Shown here: in pieces, positions 1 to 9,600 of the stretch
Layout: the number at the start of each line of letters is the position of its first letter
How positions within the stretch are numbered: position 1 is the first letter of the stretch
Origin: Punica granatum
Lineage: Eukaryota; Streptophyta; Magnoliopsida; Myrtales; Lythraceae
Direction: 5' to 3'
Assembly: GCF_007655135.1 (NCBI RefSeq)
Contig: NC_045131.1
Location: forward strand, 16,228,001-16,292,000
Length of the DNA stretch: 64,000 bases
The notes under the pieces: model-generated
The model's database searches: none
Told to the model about the DNA's origin: nothing
Seen by the model: only the letters and a program-made list of their open reading frames with translations
Program-made: the position numbers and the translations under genes

Positions 1-1
1 C

Positions 2-100
2 TTCGTCGAGCCTTTCCCCGAAGTATATGGGTTGGGGCTCTTCGAGGAGTTCTTCGGATGGGTTCGAGTCGAGGCGTCGAAGATTTGGATTCGAGTGGAG
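2..100 (-). pseudogene. 5' end of retrotransposon pol, running off the window
   Basis: The minus strand from 100 down to 2 is open for 33 codons and includes the stretch EEPQPIYFGERLDE. I recognise this as the spacer between protease and reverse transcriptase in gag-pol proteins of this plant gypsy family. It is open here, but the rest of pol lies beyond base 1. It follows directly after a TTTTCAG sequence that looks like a splice acceptor. Identity is by recall of the family, not by alignment. Confidence 0.65.
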
Positions 101-101
101 C

Positions 102-317
102 CTGAAAATTTAAACGAGTCGTCTTAGAAATTTTCAAAGTGCTGCGAATGAGTAAGAGGGAAGGGAAGAAGGGAGACGCGGGAATTCGAAAAAATGCATG
201 TAGGGATTTCATTAAAGATGGGAACATTGATGCCATAACAAAAACCCCTCTTCCGTCATGTGGCTTATGACTTTACCGACACGCGAGAAACATCATCTAC
301 AAAAAATAGCCTTATAC
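102..317 (-). other. Intron-like tract between protease and pol
   Basis: On the minus strand the tract begins GTATAAGG at 317 and ends TTTTCAG at 102, which is 216 bp. It is AT-richer than its flanks and has stops in all frames that I checked. It splits what reads as one continuous polyprotein on either side. An intron at this place, between protease and RT, is known from Ogre elements. Splicing exactly at these ends would join the flanks one base out of frame, so either the copy has an indel or the true ends differ slightly. Confidence 0.55.
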
Positions 318-2364
318 ATCGGCGATTACAGCCGAGTAGCGCGGGACTGAGGTTCAGTTGTTGAGCTCTTCATTCTCCTGCGCGAGGCGGATGTAGACCC
401 CTGAAGGAGTCTCCTCGGTGACGGCTCATATGGCTGGCAGATCGACAGGTGCATCGTCTGAATCCGAGGAGGGGCCGTCAAGAATACCTCCGACGACGTG
501 CGGCGGTCCTGGAAAAAAGTGGGAAAGTAACGGAACTGGGATGCCCCTGTTGATCTTCCCATAATGTGTTGCGAGACGGTGGAGGTGCTTGCCTCTACGA
601 GCTTCAATAATCTCGTGGCAGGAAGGGCGAAAACCGAGTCCCCTCCAGTTCTTGTACTTTTCGATCTTGATAGGGTGGTTGATCCCTTGCCCATGTGCTC
701 CGAGCTTGGAATCCGAGATGTAGTTGTGGCGCAACAATACCTTCCCCACCATGCAGTCGGCACGGGACCGACTGACCTTTCCATAGTCTCGGATGACAGA
801 GATGGTGTCGAACGAGTAGAAGGGGAGGTTCTGATCGTCCCCCAATACTGATGTAGGGGATGGCTGTCTCCTTATAAATTGCATAATCCTCCTCACCTTT
901 GACAGTGATGAATCGCTCCTCAATGATGAACTTAAGCTTCTAGTGCAAGGTGGAGGGGACTGTGCCCGCTGAATGGATCCACGACCTCCTGAGCAGCAAG
1001 CTGAAGGCATTCGGGATCTTGAGGACTTGGAAAGTGACGCTGAATGAGCATGGGCCTACATCGATCAGGAGATCGATCTCTTCGCTCACTTACTTCCGCG
1101 AGCCATCGAAGGCTCAAACTGTTGTCTTGCTCGGGTGAATACTATTCAAATCCACGTTCATCTTCTTCGGGGTGGAAACAGGGCATACATTGAGGGCCGA
1201 ACTGTTGTCAATCATGACCCGGCCTACCACAAAGTTATTGCACTTACAAACGATGTACAACGCCCGCGAGTGTGCATACCCTTCGGAGGAAAGTTCGTCA
1301 TCTGAGAATGAAATATTATTGGAGAAGATAGAGCCTAGGGTCTCTTCAATGCGGTCCGGAGTCGTTTTCTTGGGGACCTGTGCCGCCGTCAGGACCCTTA
1401 GGAGTGCTTCACGATGTGGCTCTAAACTCAAAAGGAGGGCGAGTAGTGAAATGTGGGATGGGGATTTGCCCATTTGTTCAACAACCTTGTACTCACTTCC
1501 CTTGATAATCTTCATGAAGGCCTCGGCTTCCTCCTCGATTCGTAACGCCACAGTAGGGGCCTTCCCTTTGTTCACGGCCTCCGGATTTTCGTACACCCGA
1601 CTTGAGTGTGTCACGCCCATGACGCTGAATTGATGCTCGAGGTTCCGGACACTCCCTTCATAGGTCCATAGGACTTTGCTATCTCGATATGGCTCTCGTA
1701 CGGGGACTTCTATCACGAATGGGGCGAGTGTGGCATCGAACCCTGAGTACCTTACAGCGGTTTCCGCGAGAATATATTCTATTACGAACAGGGCGGATGC
1801 CTTCTTTCCGGTCTCGTACTCCCTTATGGCGCAAACACTGATCATGTTAATGCTGGGTCCCGAGCTTGACCCATGATCGGGGAGAGGATTGGCTTGCACG
1901 TTCGGGGGCCTGATGGCGTTGAACGTAAGTTGCTTGTCATCAATCTCCTGTTGGATTTTCTCCTGCAACTTCCAATAGTTGTCAGTAGTGTGGCCGGGTG
2001 CGCCTTGATGGTACTCACAGCGCCAACTCTGATCCTGAATGGTCAGGTCGAAATCAGGGATAGGCGCTATTGATCGAATCTTGTTGCCCGCGAGGAGTTG
2101 CCGGTATATGTGGGAGAGCGGGGCCGGCAAAGGTGTGAACTGTTTACGTGGCCGTGGTTGTGTTGCGCCGCCCTTTTGGTCCTAAGGGGTTGGGGCCCGC
2201 TGCACCGGCTGAGGAGTTCTCGAAGTCGGGGGCCTATTTTGTTGGGTCGGAGGAGGAGTAGGGGCATAATTGTGGGCGCACTGCTGCGGGGCTGGCGACG
2301 AAAAGGAAGCCATCAAGGTGGAATAGTAAACTTGCTGCGCTGGGAGTTGTTGCTGATAATGCAT
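318..2364 (-). pseudogene. Retrotransposon gag C-terminal part, CCHC-like knuckle, aspartic protease and G-patch-like segment (decayed)
   Basis: This follows gag in frame. A Gln/Pro-rich stretch (2364-2182) leads to a knuckle-like CEYHQGAPGH motif at about 2019-1990, where the expected last Cys is Tyr. The protease active-site region reads IDNSSALNVCP, with the catalytic Asp at 1209-1207; the usual Gly two residues on is Ser, so activity is doubtful. A stop (TGA) falls at 1116-1114 where an Arg codon is likely, and further stops follow in the next 200 bases. A run of five G at 843-839 shifts the frame. Below that, 752-663 encodes a G-patch-like segment (VGKVLLRHNY...LGAHGQGI), and reading continues through two more stops to 318. 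Retroelement G-patches next to protease are known in other lineages; here the call is by motif only. Confidence 0.8.
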
Positions 2365-2421
2365 TGGATGTGGGGCGTATGCCTGAGTAGCCGGGGGTGC
2401 AGGCGTATAGTTTATGGAATA

Positions 2422-3141
2422 TTACTGGGGGGCCTGACGCCTTGAGTTGACAGCATTGACGGACGCGTCCCTTCCTTTCCTATTTCCCGCGAAGGGTGTC
2501 CCAATTGTAGCCTTCTTCGTGGACTCTCCTTCCTTCTTCTCAGCTGGGCTTTCTATCTTGCTAAGCTTAACGCCCATGTCAAGCTTTTTTCCAGCATCGA
2601 TAAGGTTAGAAAACGAAGACATGTGGGCCAACAGGTGCAAGTAGTAGGCCCCTTTGAGAGTAGAGTGGAATAATTGAATCTGTTGCGCCTCACTGATCGA
2701 AGGGACATGCTTCGTCGCTCTAGCCTGCCACTTCACTGCGTAGGCCTCGAAGGCTTGGCTCTTGGTCATCTCCATCGTACTGAACTCCAATAGAGTCGGG
2801 GGTGTCTCCGCACAGTACCTGTACTGGTCGATGAATTTGCTCAAGAGGTCTGCCCACGTTGGGATATCCGCGGCTTTCAGTGACATGTACCAATCAAGGG
2901 TTGCTCCCGCCAAACTGTCTTGGAACTTGTGGATAACAAACTCTTCGAAATCCCAGTACTATATCATCTTTCTTCTGTAATGATGGAGATGGTGACGAAG
3001 GTCGGTTGTGCCGTCGTACCTTTGGAATTCAAGCACCTTAATCTTCGGGGGTAGCCGCATGCCTGGGAAAAGACTCCAATCGTCGTCGCCAGCATCGAGG
3101 TGGGAGCCACTTGATTGTAAGGCTCTGATGGTCTCCTCCAT
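2422..3141 (-). pseudogene. Retrotransposon gag core (capsid-like domain), decayed
   Basis: Two consecutive open blocks in the same frame (3141-2959 and 2913-2422) encode a gag core. The first holds FPGMRLPPKIKVLEFQRYDG followed by a His-rich HHLHHYRRK, as in the start of plant Retrotrans_gag domains. The second holds GATLDWYMSLK, IPTWADLLSKFIDQYRYC and LFHSTLKGAYY, which are typical capsid-like segments. A stop at 2961-2959 and the short interval after it separate the blocks. Gag packages element RNA into cytoplasmic particles. The product would be truncated, so I treat it as a pseudogene. It sits between the Pro-rich N-terminus and the knuckle/protease region of element C. Confidence 0.88.
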
Positions 3142-3189
3142 CTTCTTTAATATCTGCTCCTGCTCGGTCTTCGTTTCCGGGAGAAAGTT

Positions 3190-3892
3190 TATCGGTGGAG
3201 CTGCAGGTGCAGCCTAGGTTGGCGTGCCCCAGTCAGGGATGGGAATATTTATGGGAGGTGGAGCTGGGTAGGGAAAGCTGATATGGGGTTGTGGAGCATG
3301 GAATGGGAAAGGTTTGGACGTATGAGCAGGAGCATATGGGCTCGGCGCCAGGAAGACCATCAGCGGAGGAGCGGCGTGGACAGGAACTGGAAGTGGTATG
3401 GACATCGGCAGCGGTGCAGGCACAATTGGGTCCAACGGTGGAGGAGGAATAGCCGCCGAGAGAATCACTGGTGGCGAAGGAACGTTAGCCGGGTGGCCCG
3501 CCGGTGCGTGCACTGCGGGCGCTTCAATACCTTCCGGAGCATGGGTCGACCGTTGGCCCGTACCCCGAAGATGGAGTAGAGTTCGAGGAGGTGCGGTTTG
3601 GAGCTCTGAGCAGGGCCATGAGCTCGGCCATGTCGGTGGCCATCTAGTTGACTGTGCCCTTTAGTGTAGTAATGTCGCCTTCTAGTGCGACGATACAGGC
3701 CGCACCATCAGTGGAGGTGGACGGTGCTTGGGCCTCCGGCATTGGGATTGGTGGCAGAATCGCTCCCGAGTGTGCCGGGTTTGCGTTTGCAGGGGTTGAT
3801 GGTGGCGGTGCATGAATCATGGGCGGTTGAGAATAAATCGGCGTCGATGGATTGTTTTCCTCGGAACTAGCGGGCTGGTTGTTTTGCGCCAT
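3190..3892 (-). pseudogene. Proline-rich N-terminal part of gag (decayed)
   Basis: The likely gag start is the ATG at 3892 (MAQNNQPASSEENN); an ATG two codons upstream is also in frame. The first 80 or so residues are Pro/Ala/Ser-rich, with an acidic stretch that includes DGAACIVALEGDI. A TAG at 3646-3644 interrupts a run that continues in frame as MATDMAELMALL, which suggests a Gln codon was lost. Between about 3600 and 3513 the frame changes, and a second Pro-rich block (3513-3214) ends just before the gag core. Low-complexity Pro-rich leaders are normal for this gag family. Confidence 0.75.
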
Positions 3893-4208
3893 CCTCAATT
3901 GTTGACGAGTGGGATAACAATGCAGCGCCAGTTATGGTCACCTATATCCCACAAGTGTGTGAATTGCAGCACGAACGAGTTCTGTTGAAAATAAAAACGT
4001 GCGGAACAATAAATAAAGGGATGAAGTGCATGAGATGCATGGATTTAAAAGCTAATGCTATGATTCGCATTGATTCAAAGGGTCTCAAGATACAATGCAA
4101 TTTTAAAAAAAACAAGCCCTAAGTCGTTCTTCCACCGCGCTCAGGGTACGAATGACTGCTGCCGTGGAAAGCACCGATTCAGGTGAGGACCTGGTGGAGG
4201 CGTCTAAC
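3893..4208 (-). other. Spacer between ORF1 and gag of element C
   Basis: This spacer of about 316 bp lies between the ORF1 stop (4211-4209) and the gag start (3892). I see no ORF of note on either strand. Nothing else is recognisable. Confidence 0.5.
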
Positions 4209-5691
4209 CTAAGGGGTGTGTGGACCTCCATGGGCCCTCTTCCTGAACCTCTCTAGGGCAGCATTCGCTCGTGCCAACTCCTGCTCGCGCATTTGTAGCT
4301 CGGCACGGGCCTGGGCAAGCTCTCTCTGTAATTGCTGCTGATCCACAAGCTACTCGTCTTTCTCTGCGATTTCACGGCGAAGACGGTCTCTCTTGGCCCT
4401 GAGGTTATCGAGCTCGGCTTGGATAGCCGTATTCGGGGCGGGGAATGTTCTGGATGGTCCGCCAGTTTTGGTTTGTGGATAGTCAGCGGGGTCTTCGTGT
4501 GCTGGAGAACCCCATTGATAAAAGGGAAGGACGTATTCCTCGGTGGCCTGGAAATCCTGTTCCTCGAGGGTTGGATGCTCGGGGAATTACGGACGCTCGA
4601 TGACCACGGTTCGCCACGCGTCCAAAACTCGTTCGGTGTTACTTTGGCGATCTCCGGATGTCTGGTCCTCCCGCCAAGTGTGCTCGAACCTCGCTCGTGC
4701 CGTATCCTCGGGGACTGTTTGCAAGCTACCAAACTACCTCATCACTCGCGCCGGGAAGTATGTGGTGGACCCTACATGGCTCACGAGTGAGACTCCGTTA
4801 AAATCTAAGCACCTGAGGGCTGCAGGCTTCGGGTGGCATTCACGCGGCTCGCCACTTAAAGCTTCTGGGTGGTATTTCGCGAATAAATTTGATCAACTCT
4901 GAAACCTTGCGTTCTTCTACGCGCATCAAAGGTAATAACCGCGAAATGACCAACTCCAAGTGAGTGAAAAACAGGACTGGCCTCACGAGGCCGAAGGGAT
5001 TTGCATGACTTTGAAACCAAATTTATAAAAGGATTGGAGACCCTCTCAACCTACGATCAGTTGTTCGTGTGACGCGGTCGAGGAACCGAATAGTCTCAGC
5101 CACTAAGGCTACCGCATACTCGCGACCTCTGACCACTTGGAGGACGATGCTAGCTAAAGCTGCGTCTATACGATCAGCTGTGCAAGGGAATAAAAGAGTC
5201 TCAAAAATCAAGAGTAAAACTGCATAATACAAATTCTTGTGAAAAAGATCCCCTCGGACCTCGAGTGCTTGTGAATCGATAAAACAGAGTTGTTTCGTAG
5301 TTATTATCTCGGTACCGCTGGAATATGAGAGCTCAGCATGCAGCAAAGATCCTGCACCCCGAGTAGGCGCGAAACTAAGGCTGGTCGAGTAGTTCAGAGG
5401 TTGGGCTCTATAATACAGTGGGCGACTGCGGTCCTACCGATGAGGGTCCAATATTCCTCAATAGTGGGTGTGAGCTCGGTGCTCTAGATGTAGAAGACGG
5501 CGTGGATTGGATCCCAAAACGTCATTGCTCCGAGGAAGTTACAGTCTACTTGACAAGCGGATAATAGAGGCATATATTCGACGAAGGTAGTGATGTAGTC
5601 CCGATCGATTTGACGCAGACTTATCCATATGCGGTTGAATTCCTCGAGTGGTGGCATGACCCTATCGAGGCGAGGAAAGGAGACCGAGCAC
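4209..5691 (-). pseudogene. Extra ORF1 of element C, DUF7745-like domain with C-terminal coiled coil (decayed)
   Basis: On the minus strand this runs from about 5691 to a TAG at 4211-4209. The N-terminal third reads as a DUF7745-like plant domain (FWDPIHAVF, then TPTIEEYWTLIGRT after a TAG at 5486-5484). The middle (5346-5023) includes LFPCTADRIDAALASIVLQV and LRGSPILL. The C-terminal part is a heptad-rich coiled coil (RELAQARAELQMREQELARA) with a TAG at 4352-4350, ending RKRAHGGPHTP. The start is lost: the base aligned with the ATG of element A's ORF1 reads GTG. DUF7745 relates to plant mobile-domain proteins; its role in an LTR element is unknown. Extra ORFs before gag are known in Tat-lineage elements. 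Confidence 0.7.
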
Positions 5692-5804
5692 GATATCCCT
5701 TACCAAAATGAAAGGAAGATCGACTTAGGGTCCATCAATGAGAACGACACCCTAATTTTGAAATTACATGATGCATGCATGAGGAAATGTAAATGCCCAC
5801 GGCT

Positions 5805-5813
5805 TAATTAAAA
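5805..5813. repeat. 9-bp target site duplication, left
   Basis: TAATTAAAA here is repeated exactly at 6158-6166, on either side of the foldback element. Confidence 0.85.
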
Positions 5814-6157
5814 GGGATTTTTACTTAAAATGGCCCATGGTTTGTCCGTTTTGTCAAATCTATCTTATACTTTTTTTTTGTCAAATCTATCCCATGGTTT
5901 ACTTTTTGCATCAAATCTATCCCGGCGTTATCTTTTCCGTCGACATCTAACGGCCGTGCTGACGTGGTACGTGGAGAGATAGTAGGTCACACTTGCCACA
6001 TAGGCGCGACGTACGGCCGTTAGATGTCGAAGGAAAAGATAACGCCGGGATAGATTTGATGCAAAAAATAAACCATGGGATAGATTTGACAAAAAAAAAA
6101 GCATAGGATAGATTTGACAAAACGGGCAAACCATGGGCCATTTTAGGTAAATACGCC
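5814..6157. mobile_element. Foldback MITE (MULE-type, 9-bp target duplication)
   Basis: This 344-bp element is nearly a perfect hairpin. The left arm (about 5814-5958) and right arm (about 6012-6157) are inverted copies; both carry ATAGATTTGA repeats, CCATGG motifs and an AACGGCCG-like stem near the loop. The exact 9-bp duplication TAATTAAAA on both sides fits the Mutator superfamily. It has no coding capacity; the open frames across it are by-products of the repeat. It inserted into the leader of element C, so it is younger than C. Confidence 0.88.
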
Positions 6158-6610
6158 TAATTAAAATTACAAAGTATATGTACATGTCTCTCGAAACGGG
6201 AAAAGACTCAAGTGGCGCGTAGGTCGACCATATGGATTGTTGTTGAAGTCGAGTTGGAGGTTTGCATGGAGTTCTTGCAGAATGCATGATTTTAGTACTA
6301 CAAAGACCGTGCTATCTAAGGATGGGGGCCTCCGACTCAAGGGTGTCAATTCCTTGAAATCAAGCGGGATTCTTTTCAAGGCCGAGACGGCAATCGAACT
6401 GTGCGTTGTGCCCATACTTCGAATCCCTATCTAACCTGAGTTTCCTAATATCGGTCGTGAGACGCGACCCATAGGCACCTAAAACTAATATGATATGTAA
6501 TGCGTATGCAGTAAATAAAAGGTGCGGGAAGTAAATGAGTAGTAAATAAATGAAAACGATAAATAAACAAGCAAACTGACAAACGGAATCAAGCCCGAAC
6601 CCTCTAAGTG
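6158..6610 (-). other. Untranslated leader of element C
   Basis: This region is non-coding. Read on the minus strand it matches 46161-46570 of element A on the plus strand: both contain a GGGTCGCGTC segment, a run of CCCCCATCC and an ATAGCACGGTC. Because two independent copies share it, it is the conserved 5' untranslated leader of the family rather than unique sequence. The right target duplication of the MITE occupies its first 9 bases. Confidence 0.75.
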
Positions 6611-6628
6611 TCCCCAGTGGAGTCACCA
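6611..6628 (-). other. Primer binding site of element C
   Basis: The minus strand reads TGGTGACTCCACTGGGGA, beginning three bases inside the CA end of the 5' LTR. It starts with TGG, as expected for pairing with the CCA end of a tRNA. Element A has the same site with one change (46143-46160). Ogre elements are reported to use a tRNA-Arg primer; I have not matched it to a tRNA. Confidence 0.8.
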
Positions 6629-6631
6629 AGC

Positions 6632-9600
6632 TGTGCGCACCCGAATTTCATCTCGTCGAGGCACGCATGCGTGCGCCTAATGCAACGCGGCTTAGGAGTG
6701 TCCACCTTCCTAAGGATGCGCGACTGACGCACGTGAGAAGGAGTCGCCACTTGCCATTTTATGACCGGAAGGTCGAAGGCCGGCAAGTTACCCGGATCTA
6801 GGAGTATGGGATACACCTAGTGCTAAGGCAATGGTCTGTACGGAACAGAAAATTTCGAATTCGGGGGTTCTATTATTTGTGAGCCTATATCCCACACGCC
6901 CTTTCGGTACTCTAGCTTGCTAGGCTTGCCATTTTATTTATTTACCGCATGATTTAGGGTTGCACTTGACTCGCCCATTTTGACACCGTAAATTCGAAGA
7001 AACACTACGACCGTTCACTTTCCGACCGAGATTCTTACCTGAATAAATATATAACATAAACCCTTACATTATTCTCTCAAATAATTAAAATACAAATTAC
7101 AATAACTGAATTCCGATCGGTTCGCGTTCGGTCATTATTCCATTCGTGCTCACTGTGTGATTTGAAAATACTGAAATTGAAATTAAGATGCGCGCTCGGT
7201 GTTTAGGGGATTGGACCCTGTGATTAACGGTTAGGGGCGTTGGACCCCATATGAATGGTATCCTAAAGGATCAAGCTCGATCCGCATAACAAACAAGTGG
7301 AAGAATGTAACAAATGAGCACAAATAAACAAACAATGGGGTTTTTGTTATTGTCGAATTTATGTGATTTAACTGATTATTAATTGGGGTATCTTGGCATA
7401 CAGGATATGAATCGATCAAAGATCGCCCTGGGAGGGTATTTCGCATTTGGCAGTATTTTCCGAGGACCTGACAGACGTGATGTCTGTAGTCGAGTCTTGT
7501 GTTTGTGGGTTGCTTTTAGGATTGTTCTATATTGTGACGCTACGGTTGTTACAAGTTATTATAGAGCATGGATTCCGCCCGTAAACCCTATAACCTAATG
7601 CCTAACCCACTATTGCCCATTTTTGTCTTAAACTAAGTACACAATTATTCCGGTATTTGTATTTTTGAGCCAAGCCACCCTAACTAACTACCCGAGACTA
7701 TGTTAGAATAACAAAAATTCATCAGTCGAATAGAGCGGACTATGCAGATGAACATGCGCTTAGACAAGTAGCCCATCCCTACCCTGATACCGTAGTGTTT
7801 ATCTTATTCTAACCCTAGGGGTGTCACTAAGTTGCAAATAGACGATTTTGTCCTTAAGGTTAAAATTGTTTTCAGAAAAGAGAGACTACGCGATGCGGGC
7901 CACCTCGGCCTATGACCGGCGCCGACCGATCCCCTGGACCTTCCAGGGTTGTGCAAGAACCCTAAAAGAGCCAAAGGACCGGTCAGTCTATCCGGAAGTG
8001 ATATAGAAAGAACTTCCACGCCCCGACCTGAATTTCCAGCAATTAGGTGAGGCCTCGAGTCAAGATGCGCAAGTCTTTTCTAGACGTCCATGTCACATCG
8101 AGTCACATGTCCCAAGTTTTGTAAAATTTGCAAGTTTTGAGAAGGGCACCAACGCATGTTTGCAACCTATCGACGTGTGTTACCGGTTAATTACCAATTC
8201 GTGCAAAATTATTAGGGTCAAGTGAGTTAATTAATCGCATAAACGTCCCAATTACCCCGTAAGTAGAATTATTGATTACATTAATTAAAACCTTGCCAAA
8301 TGCTCTAGATTTACGGGTTTCAGACCGTCAAGCCGATCATTGATGGACCGTCCGATGCGAATCCTAATTCCTGACTGTCTTGAGATTAAAAAAATTAATT
8401 TTAGGCCGAATTTGCATGATTAAACCGATTCATGTGAGGCTTTTGATTAAAACGATAAATAACGCGTCTAAATACGAAGCAAGAATACATGATCACATCA
8501 AACATGATGAACACACATATTTTACATAGTCGGTGCCGCCATGACCACGAGAAATGCAAACAAACATACACAATATAATATTGACAGAATCAATAAAAAA
8601 GCACCGACTCATGGAAGCGAGAAAACATAAAAGAACACATATTGTCATGTTCTATACATATAATTAAAGAAGCAAAAATATTTAAACGGGAGAACATACG
8701 TTGTCGATCGGGAATCCAAGTAGGAAAGGGTTGGGTATCCTTTAAAAAAGTGTTCAATGACTGAATTGAACAATTTTAAAAGAACATGGACTGATTTGAA
8801 AATTCGGTTAAAATTTTAGGGACTGATTTAAAAAGTTCTGTGACTGGGCAGGAATGCTAAAATGGCTCAGGACCTGACCAAAACAAATCTGTAAGTTCAG
8901 GGACTGGTAAGAAAAAGTGAAAACGCCACGGGGACTAAACTGGAACAACTTAAAAGTTCTCGGGACTGGTTTGAATCTTTCAAAAATTCTATGGTCAAAC
9001 TGAAAATGTCGAAAATGGTCCAGGACTTTCTTGAAACGAATTTGAAAGTTGGGGGCTGATCTAAAAAGTGGAAAATGTTCTGGGGACTAAGTTGATTGAA
9101 AAGTTCCCTAGGATGACTGAAAAATTCTAAAAAATTCGGGGACTGAAAAATGCTAAAATAGCCCAGGACTTGTTTGAGACGAATTTGGAAATTCAAGGCT
9201 AATCTGAAAAGACGAAAAATGCCCCATGGACTAAACTGAGACAGGTTGAAAAATTCCTTGGGACGATTGAAAAACTCTGGAAAAATTCAGGGCTGCATGG
9301 AAAATACTGGGAAAGCCCGGGGCTTGATTGAAACACATTTAAAGTTTAGGACTGATTTGGAAAAGACGGAAAAGGCATACCCAGGACTGAAATGAAACAA
9401 GTCGAAAAATTTGTAAAATCGGACCCAAGATAAATCCGCTCATCCACGCAGTCCACAAACACTCACTTCATGTCATCATCGTCCCAACGAGCATTGATAT
9501 ACGAGAAGAAGCCCTAAACATGCCACTAAGTCGAGATTTTACCTAGTTCGGGAAGTTGACGGGTGGTTCTGTAAATACAAAATTTGCCGGACGAGTCGGA

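Noticed and set aside
4332..4902. Plus-strand ORFs of 119-152 codons
   Set aside because: They are antisense shadows of ORF1 in element C, whose minus-strand reading has coiled-coil and DUF7745-like features.
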